A DNA stretch of 38,657 bases from assembly GCF_000372725.1 (NCBI RefSeq), contig NW_005195441.1, forward strand, positions 19,840-58,496, read 5' to 3'. The notes under the pieces were generated by a model, which worked only from the letters and a program-made list of their open reading frames with translations, did no database searches and had not been told where the DNA came from. The position numbers and the translations under genes were made by a program. The DNA is from Emiliania huxleyi CCMP1516 (taxonomy: Eukaryota > Haptophyta > Isochrysidales > Noelaerhabdaceae). Below, one piece after another: positions 18,916 to 31,213 of the stretch (positions are counted from its first letter, which is position 1; each line of letters begins with the position of its first letter).

Positions 18916-21328
18916 ATGACGGCTCGCACGCGCAACATTCTCAAGTACTGCGTGCTGACGGCATCGACCATCGGCCCGGGCAGCGTGGCGATGTGCGCAA
19001 AGGCGGGCGCCGACTACGGCCACCGGCTTGTCTGGTGCGTCGCCGTCGCCGTCGCCGTAGCGTGGTCGTTGCAGGACGCGGCGGGGAGGCTCACGATCGA
19101 GGGAAAGCGCTCGCTTGGGCAGGCTATCCGGGATCTCTCGCCCAGCGGCGCAAAGGCGGTTGCGAGGCATGCCCTCACCCTGTTTGTGCTCGCGGGGAGC
19201 GTGGCGTACGAGTGCAACATCTTTTCAGGCGTCGCGTCCGGCGTCGAGCTGCTGACGGACGAGAGCGCCATCCGGCTCGCCTTCCTGTGGCTCAACGGGC
19301 CGCTCTGCTGCGCCCTCCTCCTCGCCGGGTCCACGGACGCCGTCTCGGCAGCGCTGGGCGTGGTGGCGTTCATGCTCGCCGTGCTCTTTGGCGCGGTCGT
19401 GGCGGCGTGTGGCCTGCAGCCGGGCTTCGTCAGCGGCCTGGTGCCCTCCTTCCCGCCCAAGTCGGTGCCCGACGCCCTGGGACTGATGGGCACGACGGCG
19501 GTGCCGCTCAACCTCCTGCTCGGCTCCGCCATCGCCAAGGGCGGCACTGTGGCGGCGATGCGCGAGGGCGTCGCCGCCGCGTCGCTGCTGACGGGCGTCT
19601 TCTCTCGCTGCTCGTCCCTCTGGCCGCTGCCACCTCGCAGTCCGTTTTGAGCTCTGTTTCGTGTGCAGGCCTTCTCTCGCTGCTCATCCTCGCCGCCGGC
19701 GCAGAGGCGAGCCCGACGTTTGCCCCGGGCAATCTCGGGCAATCTCGGGCAATCTCGGGCAATCTCGGGCAATCTCGGGCAATCTCGGGTAAGCTCGGGT
19801 ATCTCTCGGGCAATCTAAAGGCGAGCCCGACGTTTGCTCCGGTGCACCTGGCGGACGAGACGGCGAGCTTCGAGCTCCGCCATTTGGCAGAAGTGCTGCA
19901 GCGCATCGGCGGCAGCGCCGGCGTCTCGTGCTTCGCGGTCGGGCTGTACGGCGCCGGAATCTCGTCGGCACTCACGGCGCCGCTCGGCTCGGCCCTCGCC
20001 GCGGCCGAGGAAACCGCTGCTCTCTCTCTTCACACGCCTGCAGGGTGTGAACAGGTGCCGCTCGGCTCGGCGCTCGCGGTGGAGGACTTGCTGGGCTGGA
20101 GGGCCACGCCGCAGCCTGGAGAGAAGAGAGGCGAGTCGAGCAAGGGTAGTAGAAGCAGTAAGCAGCTCCTCCGCGCTCCAAGAACGGAACCCCTTCTCTC
20201 ACGCCCAAGCGACCCAGGAGGCGTTGCTTAGATCCACACCCCCTAGGGACCGGGGCGAGGGAAGAGACTATCGTTACTATCGAGAGACAACTACTTACTG
20301 GCACACCGCCTGTAGTATACTTAGACACACACACACACACACACCGCTCACCCACGCGCACTGGGCCTTGCACTTTAAATGCCGTGGGGCTCCTGTCGTC
20401 AGACGTGGAGACGCGAGGGCTTCCCCCCCCCTTGCCCCACCACCTCGTGTGTGTGGAGAAGTTTACCTTACCTTACCTTACCCTACTATAGGCGCGTCGT
20501 GGGCGACGGGCGGCCGCGCGTGCCTGCAGTGCGCCATCGTCTTGCTCGGGATGGTACCGTCGCTGCTGCGGCTGCCGACGATGGGGGTGGTCCTCGGCTC
20601 GCCTCGCAACTCGGCTCCCACAAAAGAAGTACGATCGCGTGCTTCTCTGTTAGGTGATCCTCGCCGCGCAGATCGTCAACGGGCGGCTGCTCCCCTCGTT
20701 CTGGTGTCCCTGCGCGCCCCGAGAAGACCCGCGAGACGACGCCCCGGGAGATTACGGGAGATTAGGCTCCTGCTCCCCTTCGTCTCGGCGAGCCTCGCTA
20801 TCTGCCTCAACGACCGGGGCATCATGGGCGCCGCGCTTCCGGCGGCGGCGGGCCTCCTCCCGGCCCATTGCGCCGAGGCTGTTCGCCAATTAGTACATGA
20901 ATCGACTACTCAGCAGGCGGGCCTCCTCCCGACCCTTGCGCCGAGCCTCGCCGCGTCCTTCTTCCTCGCGAGCATGGTCCTGTTCGGCCGGTCTGCAGAC
21001 GACGGCGATTCGGACCTGGAGCAAGGGGAGGCGCCCCGCGAAGCCCGAGTAGTGCTGTATAGTAGAGTAGGCGCGACCTTCACTCCAGAAGACGTCTGGC
21101 CCCTATCCCACGCCCCCAAGCGACTAGTGATTGAAGCCCCCCCCCCCCCCCCCCCGCGCGCCCGAGCGCACGCGGAGGTGACTGTGTGTGTGGAGACACG
21201 CGCCTTGGGTTACCCCACCTCTCTCACCTTAGGCCGTCACCTCCCTCGTCCCCGCCGCGGGGGCGACCGTCGCCGGCTTGGCCGCCGTCGCCGTGCTAGT
21301 GCGGCGCGCGCGCCGTGGGGCGTGGTGA
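18916..21328 (+). CDS. NRAMP-related membrane transporter, 9 exons, 442 residues
   Basis: Exons: 18916-19594, 19669-19706, 19821-19976, 20055-20094, 20492-20586, 20654-20682, 20766-20847, 20917-21030, 21233-21328. They total 1329 nt, an exact frame ending TGA. The product has about 11 hydrophobic helices. Family signs: TIGPGSVAMCAKAGADYGHRLVW in helix 1, LQDAAGRL, LMGTTAVPLNLLL in the helix-6 position, GISSALTVPLGSAL after splicing, and VILAAQIVNG-LLLPFVSASLAICLNDRGIMG, a match to the conserved NRAMP 'QxxNGxLLPF...N...IMG' block. That block only forms when the short introns are removed. Seven of eight donors are GC. The classic metal-binding DPGN (helix 1) and MPH (helix 6) are absent (GPGS and VPL instead), so it belongs to a divergent branch and the substrate cannot be called. 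It acts in a membrane; which one is unknown. Confidence 0.8.
19707..19820 (+). repeat. Echo intron with 10-bp array (CAATCTCGGG)
   Basis: The intron starts with GCGAGCCCGACGTTTGC and, after the AG at 19819-19820, the next exon starts with the same 17 bases; the match extends to 21 of 22. The filling is about eight CAATCTCGGG units, the reverse complement of the CCCGAGATTG array at 1884-1996. Confidence 0.9.
20095..20491 (+). other. 397-bp intron with microsatellites in the NRAMP-like gene
   Basis: It contains (CA)n at about 20325-20343 and a (CCTTA)n run at about 20464-20487 just before the acceptor CTACTATAG. The frame is phase 1 with a GC donor (CTGG/GCTGG). Confidence 0.65.
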
Positions 21329-22038
21329 GCGCAGACGTACCCCACCAAAGTGGTTCCTTGATGCCTCGGACCCTCGATCGGACCCAATCCATGCGTAAGC
21401 TAGCAGCTGGCGCAAAGAGAGCCGGTTAGTTGGCTGAAAGAAAGAGAGGAGCCCGACCCCGAGCTCGGTTGGTGAGAAAAGAGAAAGAACACCCTGGCCC
21501 CTGAGCTCGCATGTCACCCGCACCTTGCCGCGAATCGGGCCGTCAAAGGTGTAGACGAAACCAGTATCAGGCGAGCCCTCCATGAACGTCTGCAGCACCA
21601 GCTGACCCTATCCAGTGCTCAAGTGCTCAAGACACAGAGCTCACACTCTCTCGCTGATGCAAGATGGCGGAGGCAGGAGGGGCCCCGGAGGGGCGGAGCT
21701 CGCTCGCTCAGCGCGCCGGCGACGCAATCGTGAAAAATGAGGGATGTTCAGTTCGCTGCGCAGTGAGTCCGCAGACTAAAGCCATGATGCGGCTCTCGAG
21801 AGAGCACACGGTACTAATAGCGTAATAGGACGAGAAATGTGAAAACGCCGGAATTCGGGCGAGTATTCTCGCTCGGCACACGAGCCTTATCGCTTTTTCT
21901 TCTTTTCACGTGCCCAGTGTTGTGCGGCGGGACGTGACAGTGTCATTTCATGCGGCTGCTCGGCAATCGCCCCCGGGCCCGACACTCAGACCCGACAGCT
22001 TCTCAACTTCAAGAGCGCTCGAACGAGAGCCGTGAGGG
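21329..22038. other. Intergenic; possible minus-strand exon and a dispersed 28-nt repeat
   Basis: On the minus strand, 21617-21516 could be one exon (LVLQTFMEGSPDTGFVYTF-DGPIRGK) between a TGGATAG acceptor and a GTGCGGG donor, but I cannot link it to other exons. The 28 bases at 21604-21631 recur exactly, on the opposite strand, at 32814-32841. The rest has no visible gene. Confidence 0.35.
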
Positions 22039-25000
22039 ATGGGCTTGCTCCGCAGAAGTAAGCCGGGCAAGTCCGTCTCGCTGCAGGAACAGCAGCTGAA
22101 GCCAGATAATCCGGAGCTTGACGACGCGATAGCGAAGCGGCAGGACGATGCGGCCGACGCGGAGATGGGCTCTGCGGCAAGCAAGCAAGCCCGAGGGCGA
22201 AGCAGCTGGTCCATTATGTCCAGCGGGCGGAGCAGTCGGCCGACATCTCTCGGATCGTGGCGGAAGCCAGGCTCGCCGCCCCATCGGCACAGGGCGACCC
22301 GAGCCAGGAGTGGCAGATGGGGCAATGGCTAAACTCACTCGGGCTGAACGACGCCATCGCCGCCGCGCTCCTCTCGCCAATCTCGGCCGACGCATCACTG
22401 GCGCTCGATTCGGCCGACGCATCGCTGGCGCTACCCTTCGTGCGCGCGCTAGGTAAGCTCGGCTCACGCGAGTCGGTGGCCGCGCTCCTCCGCCAGGCTG
22501 GTCCTCACCTGCTCGACCGCATCGCCGACGCTGTTTGGGACGGCGCGTCGACCCTCATCGCCTCGGGCGGCGCCACCGGAGCAGAGCTACACGCAAAGTT
22601 CGTGCAGGAGGGCGAGTCTTTCACCATGTCGTACGGAGGGCTGGACACCTTCTTCGGCGGGCTGGAGGGCCTGATTGGGACGCCCAACCCCAAGCTGCGG
22701 GAGGCGATGAAGCGGGAGCACTGTGACTCGGCCGATTCCGGGCTCCCCTTCATCGCGGGCAACTATGGGACAACGACGACGGCGAAGACGGAGTATCACT
22801 TCGTGGTCGACCCGGAGCACACCGACTTTGGGCCGGGCAGTAAGCACCCGTGGCCCGAGGACACCAAGCTGCGCGAGAGGGAGGACACGCGCAGCCTTTG
22901 CCGCAAGCCCCGCCCGCTCTCTGACTTTGCGATCGACTTGCAGCGGGTCAACGAGCAGCTTGCGACGCAGGACTGCACCTCGCTCTGCGATGAGGAGTTC
23001 TGGGGAGCGCGGCTGTACACCGAGCCAATGTTCATCAAGTGAGCCACCGCTGCGCCGGCTCCACCTCCCAGCCAGCTCCCAGCCCCCCCACTCAGCCAGC
23101 TCCCAGCCCCCCCACTCAGCCAGCCCACAGCCCCCTCCCCACCCCCCCTCCTCCTCTGACCCCGCGCGCAGATACAACGCGATCCTGCGCGGCCTGGGCG
23201 GGAAGGCTCCCTTTTTCGTGCAGAAGCTGGAGCAGCTGTGCTTGGGCAACAACTACACGACGACGCTGCACATCATCAACTCATCGTGCGTCAAGCTCTC
23301 CAAGATCATGACCGCGCAAAAGGTCTACCGCGGCGTGAGCGGCGGCGTGCTGCCGAGCGAGTTTTGGGCCAAGAACGAGTGGAACGTCGCGGGCGGCGTC
23401 GAGTTCGCGTTAACGTGACCACGCTCGACAAGGAGGTGGCGCTCCACTACGGGGGGAGCGGCGGGGCGGGTCTCTGCTTCGAGATTCAGATGGGGATGGT
23501 GGATCGCGGCGCCTCGCTCTCGTGGCTGAGCCAATACCCTCACGAGTCCGAAATCCTTTTCGCCCCTATGACGGGACTCGAGGTGCTCGGCACGAGGGTG
23601 GAGAGCGGCGTCATCGTTGTCGAGACGCGCCTCTCGGTCAACCTCACCGCGCTGACCATCGAGCAGGTCGTCTCCGAGAGGGGAGAGAGGTCAGAGCGAT
23701 CGGATACGAGCGATGCGGTCGAAATGTTGTTCATAGGTCGTCTCACGGCGGCGCAAGCTGTGCATGGACATGTGCGAGTCGATGCAGCTCGAACTGGCCC
23801 ACGAGATGACGCAGACGGCGTGGTCCGAGCTCAGGGAGCTCACCGACGGGGCGGAGGCGGCCCTCGATCTGCCCGGCTATGCGAAGAGCGTGCTGCGAGA
23901 CATGCTGGCCGAGTCGACATCGCATCCGCCCGAGCACTACAACAACGAAGCCAACATGCTGATGCGAATGAAGGATGCGGTGCAGGCGAAGAACGCGGTT
24001 AGCGATTTGCCTAACAGATGGGAGCGCGTGCAGATGGCGGCGCCCAACCTGCCGGCGCTGCTGTCGGCCACGGACCTCAACGTGAGGTCGATGAAGAGCA
24101 ACCTCAAGGCGGGCGGCGCAGGTGCTCTTTCCGTGCTCATGTGCTGCTCGCAGGCGCTGCACAGCCTGAAGGCGAGCGGCGAGGAGATGGGGCCGGAAGG
24201 CGCGGTGTACCTCGGCCACGGCATCGCGGGCGCCACCTCGATCACGGAGCTCGACGTGTCGAACAACAAGCTGTGCGGCATCGAGGCCGCAGATGAGCGG
24301 GAGGCGTACAACGGCACGCACTTCGGCACCTTCTGTAAGCTGCTCGCCAAGAACTCGAGCCTCACCAGCCTCGACGTGTCGGCAAACTACATCCTGGCCG
24401 ACGGCACCACGGCGCTGTGCGCCGCGCTCGCCGGGAACAAGCGGCTCAAGACGCTCAAGCTCAACGACTCGGCGATGCAAGAGGCGGGCTGGATCGCCCT
24501 CGCGAGGATGGTCGAGGACGCGCCCTCGCTCTTGGTGCTCGAGGCCAACTGCAACCTCGAGTTGATGCGCCCTGCCGAGATCCCAGCCGTCGCCAAGGCC
24601 ATCGCCTCGGCAGTGGGGCGCAGCAAGAGCCTCACTAGCGTCGACCTCTCCTCGCAGGAGTGGAAGAATGGCGAGGCCAGCGGCCTCCTTCCGCAGCTGC
24701 TGGACTGCAAGTCGCTGGCCACGCTCAACCTCTCCTGCGCCGAGTGCGGGCCCCACATTGGCGCGGGCCTGGCGCAGCGCCTGAAAGGCCACCCGGCGCT
24801 CACCAGCTTGCAGCTCGACTCCTGCGAGCTGGGGTCGGGCGCGCTGCCCATCTGCGCCGCCGTCGGCGACTGCGGCCTCACTGAGCTCAACCTCTCCAGC
24901 AACGAGCTGGACGCGGCTGCTGCCAACGCGCTCGGCGAGGCGCTGGCCAGCAGCGTGACGCTCAAGAGGATTGACATCCAGTCTAACCTGATCGAGGAGG

Positions 25001-25688
25001 GCGGCGTGGCGCTGGGCAAGGGCCTCGCCGCCAGCACGTCGCTGACGGAGCTTGAGCTCAGCGACTGCGCGCTGGGCGACGAGGGCGGCGCGGCCGTCCT
25101 CGAGGCGCTCAGGGGCAACACCACGCTCCAGGTCTCAAGATGAGCGACAACAAGTTGAGCGCGGGCGTGGCTCCCGCGCTGCGCGCCATCGGCGAGAGCA
25201 CCTCGCTGACGCAGCTCGACCTGTCGGAGAACAAGCTGGGCCCCGACGCGTGCGCTGACCTCGCCGCCGGTATCGCGAAGAATGCGTCGCTGCGAGAGCT
25301 CGAGCTGAACTACTGCGCGCTCGGCGCCGGCTGCGCCGCGCTGGGCGACGCGCTCAAATCGAACTCGACGCTCACGTCGCTAGAGCTCAACGACAATGGG
25401 ATCATGAAGGCCGAGGCCGCCTTGCTGAGGGATGCCTTTCGCCGCCGCGCGGAGCGGCTGCGCAAAGAGCTGGACGAGCGTGGCGAGAAGGGGAAGAAGA
25501 CGTGGACTATTCAGGTCGACCAGACGCACAAGTTTACCGGGCGTGACCTCGACCTCGACGACCTCAACCTCGACCTCGACGACCTCGACGCGTCGAGGAC
25601 CTCGGACGCGAGCAGTTCGTTCGCCAGACGTGTGAAGAGGACGGCGCCTGACGGCGAAGCCTGCTCACGGACCGGTCTGTTCAATTAG
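22039..25688 (+). CDS. ADP-ribosyltransferase domain fused to leucine-rich repeats; three apparent frameshifts
   Basis: The ATG at 22039 starts a Lys/Gln-rich leader, then a helical N-terminal region of about 250 residues. The ART-like domain follows, with features in the R-S-E order: KVYRGVSGG (Arg at about 23330), a central Ser/Thr strand at about 23405-23425, and an E-S-E pair at 23544-23552 within YPHESEILFAPMTG. After a helical linker, 23764-25450 encodes at least a dozen ribonuclease-inhibitor-type LRRs (LTSLDVSANYI, LTELNLSSNEL, LTQLDLSENKL), then a basic/acidic tail. Introns are 23039-23171 (GT-AG, C-rich) and 23667-23736 (GT-AG; both it and the next exon begin GTCGTCTC). The frame breaks near 22190 (GCAA microsatellite), at about 23412 and at about 25133, each by the equivalent of one base. 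The family's known role is NAD-dependent transfer of ADP-ribose to proteins; the LRRs probably bind a target. It may be an assembly-damaged gene or a decaying one. Confidence 0.7.
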
Positions 25689-26319
25689 ATGCACATCAAG
25701 AAGCTACCAGCGCACTTGGCCACATTGTTTGGCCCTGAGGTCAGATCCTTCTCCACTGTTGATGGTAACACTTGTCTACTCGCTGGAGCCGAGCAGGAGG
25801 GCCCGGCGCACAACCCCTGGTCAACTCACCCCCTCCACATCTCCCGTACGGCTCTCTCTGCATAGAAAACAACAGCGGCCGCGCGTCACCGACCTCTGTG
25901 AGCCTGTGTATGCCCAGACATGCGCATCATAGCATCGTGCATTATGGAGTTGTCGGAATGATACAACACAAGTCGTACAACGAGCTGCAACAATACATCA
26001 AATCGTACAGATGGAGCATGACAAGCGACACAGGTGACGAAGAACTTTGCCTTTTCAGGGAGACAGCGCTGCGCGACGGCGCTGCTGCAACGCTGAAGAG
26101 CTGCAGCATGCAACCCGTGTGTCGCAAGCCGCGCCTCCCACCCTGGTCGGAAGCGGCGAGGCAGCGGGAGCGTCCCGTCCCGGCCGGCGTCGCCTCGATC
26201 GGCAACGCCGCTTCGGCGTCCTGGGGGCTGCACGCCGCGAGGTGCGAAGGGGTGGTGGCTCCGCGTCTCCCTACCTAGAATAAGGGAGCACAAACGCGCG
26301 CGGGGCCCGTCGAAGGGCC
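25689..26319. other. Intergenic region between convergent genes
   Basis: Between the stop of the ART-LRR gene and the stop of the transporter I see only short, unconvincing frames and no repeats or motifs. Confidence 0.5.
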
Positions 26320-29327
<3,008 letters not shown>

Positions 29328-29419
29328 CGGTGCTTGCCTAGATGGGTCTTGTTAGAGGCAAGGCCACTCGTCGCCTTTGGGTGAGCGCCTAGATGTGCGA
29401 GGGGTACACAAGGCAAGTC
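29328..29419. promoter_or_regulatory. 5' flank of the AAAP transporter
   Basis: This short interval is upstream of the ATG at 29327 (minus strand). Just beyond it, 29437-29470 has an A/T hairpin (AAAAAAGAAAT...ATTTCTTTTTT). No recognised promoter element is seen. Confidence 0.3.
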
Positions 29420-30276
29420 TCAATCTGTGCGTGTTAAAAAAGAAATGCCATGCCGGCGATTTCTTTTTTGCGATTTTACCCCCGGCTCACACTGGCAGAG
29501 GAGGGGAAATCCCATTTCGCCGCCCCGCGTCGCTGCCTTCGCCACTTCGGTACGCGTACCGCCTTGCACTTCTCCTTCGACCTTCGTGCTGCTCCACTTG
29601 CATCCGCTAGTGGTTTCGCAACTCTGCTTGTCGGTCACGTCCTTGCAGGAAAGCAACGGCGTGGGTGGAGGCGACGCTGCAGCCTCGCCGTCTCCCTCCG
29701 CACTTCTCCTTCGTGCGCTCCTCCACACTTGCATCCGCTAGCGGCTTTGCAACTCTGCTTGTCGGTCACGTCCTTGCAGGGAAAGCAACGGCGTGCGTCG
29801 AAGGCAGGTTTCAGAGCGAGAGCGCTGGGTGGCAGAGATCGTAATCCCCGAGGCACTCGTCGATAAACTCGAGGGGCCAAAATATGCCGCGAGGAGGGCG
29901 GAGTTGCGCCGAGAGGCGGGAGAACAAACAAGCCGCTAGGGCAAGGGATCGGCAGGCGGCGGCGGCGGCGTCGCAGGATGAGGCAGAGGAGAGCGACGCG
30001 ACAGAGGAAGAAGCGACAAGAGAGAGAACGACGAGAGTGGGACGACCGCGAGGTGGCATCAAGGGTCGATGGCCGGCCGCGAGGCCGCCATCGGGAGGGT
30101 ATGCCACGGGCGCGACCCGGGCTTCGTAGAGGTTGGCCGCCACGAGCGCCGAGAGAGCGGAGCGCGAGCGGCGCCACAGAACGCCGTCGAAAAAGAAATT
30201 GTAGAAGCAGCCCGTCTATGCAGAGGCAAATCCATGCAGTCTGTATGCTGCATGCTACAAGAGTGCTGGCAACCAT
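29420..30276 (-). CDS. Possible Cys-rich small-repeat protein (duplicated CKDVTDKQSC exon)
   Basis: Two minus-strand stretches, in different frames, encode CKDVTDKQSCETTSGCKW (about 29665-29590) and CKDVTDKQSCKAASGCKC (about 29795-29720). The C-x6-8-C-x5-C-x-W spacing resembles short Cys-rich repeats found in secreted proteins of algae. The two stretches come from a direct duplication offset by about 127 bp. The upstream part of the frame (to 30276) is Arg/Pro-rich and unconvincing. Boundaries are uncertain, and this may be one true exon plus an intronic echo. Confidence 0.35.
29581..29795. repeat. Imperfect direct repeat of about 85 bp (29581-29663 and 29708-29795)
   Basis: Both copies contain CTTGCATCCGCTAG, then ACTCTGCTTGTCGGTCACG, then TCCTTGCAG and AAAGCAACGGCGTG. 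They differ at a few positions, including loss of the Trp codon in the second copy. Confidence 0.9.
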
Positions 30277-30932
30277 ACCTCAGGACCCGCACCTGAGCTT
30301 TGCGTATGGTAGGAACGCCGACTTCCGTGGCCGCCATGGCGCCCTGTACAGCTTCCTCTCAGCGCCAGGTGTGGCAGTCAACGTCAAGATTGAGGAGGCG
30401 GTGTTTTACGCTGCACAGTGGCGCTCTCAAGGTCAACGGCTCCTTGCTCACGGAGGTGCACGTGGTAGCGCGGGTCTACTCGCGCTACACTGCGGAGGCG
30501 TCATTTTTTGCTGCTCTCCGCCCTGGAGCGTCATCAACGGCACGTGTGCCGGGCGGCCCTTCCGTTTCGGCAAGCAAGCACGGAGGAAAGAAGTGCTTCA
30601 AGCTAGAAATGGCGATGGACCACTCATCCGCCACCTTCTCCCTGCCGCTATGGACCATCACTGTGCACGGCATGGGCGCACTACGAGTTGGCGAGCTCCC
30701 ACTCGACCCAGTTTGCATTCTCGCGCTTCGACGCCCCTGCCAAGGCCCCGCCGTCGTTCCTCAGTGGGCAAGCAATCGACCGACGTGGTCAGCGCGTCGT
30801 CTGTCGAGCGCGAGGCCACCATCATCGCCATCGCGAACCCCCCTGCCACTGCGCAGCGAATCTGAGCGGCACCCCTTTACCTCTGCCATGGATGATGCGG
30901 GCGAGCTCGAGATAAAAGAATTCTTAAAATAA
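30219..30932 (+). pseudogene. Frameshifted gene fragment with DPHL...ADFRG motif
   Basis: From about 30219 the frame reads QDPHLSFAYGRNADFRGRHGA and FLSAPGVAVNVK. These are hallmarks of a widespread algal secreted family with an N-terminal 'DPHLxFAHGGxADFRG' block. At about 30398-30404 (TTTT) the frame must shift by one base to continue FTLHSGALKVNGSLL, then KCFKLEMAMDHSSATFSLP and WTITVHGM. The family's next part is missing: after one more shift the text jumps to YELASSHSTQFAFSRFDA, normally about 100 residues downstream, and GKQ-like and FTSAM-like pieces follow out of order. I read this as a decayed or rearranged copy, though sequencing error could explain single shifts. Function is unknown. 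Confidence 0.5.
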
Positions 30933-31213
30933 AAATACAAGCCCCTCTCGCAGCGTAGGGCCCTTAGGGGCCTAGAGAGCATCTGCGTTGTGGCATGTGG
31001 GCGACGTTCGGCCTGTGTCGCGTGTCGGTGTGCAAAAAAATGGCATTGTACTAATGGATTTAAAAATGGAGCCATGCCTGCAGCTAAACTACTAACTAAA
31101 TCAGCGGAGTGGGGAATCAAGATGACACAACGAAACGCGCCCGGGGGCAACTCTGCGCGGCGAGACTCAACACGCGTCGTCAACAAAGACTTGCTTCGGA
31201 ACGGCCCGCTTGT
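30933..31213. other. Intergenic region between convergent genes
   Basis: Nothing coding is seen. A small inverted repeat (AGGGCCCTTAGGGGCCT) lies at about 30957-30973. Confidence 0.5.

Noticed and set aside
25772..26278. 168-residue plus-strand frame
   Set aside because: Mixed composition without domains or splice context; lies between two convergent gene ends.
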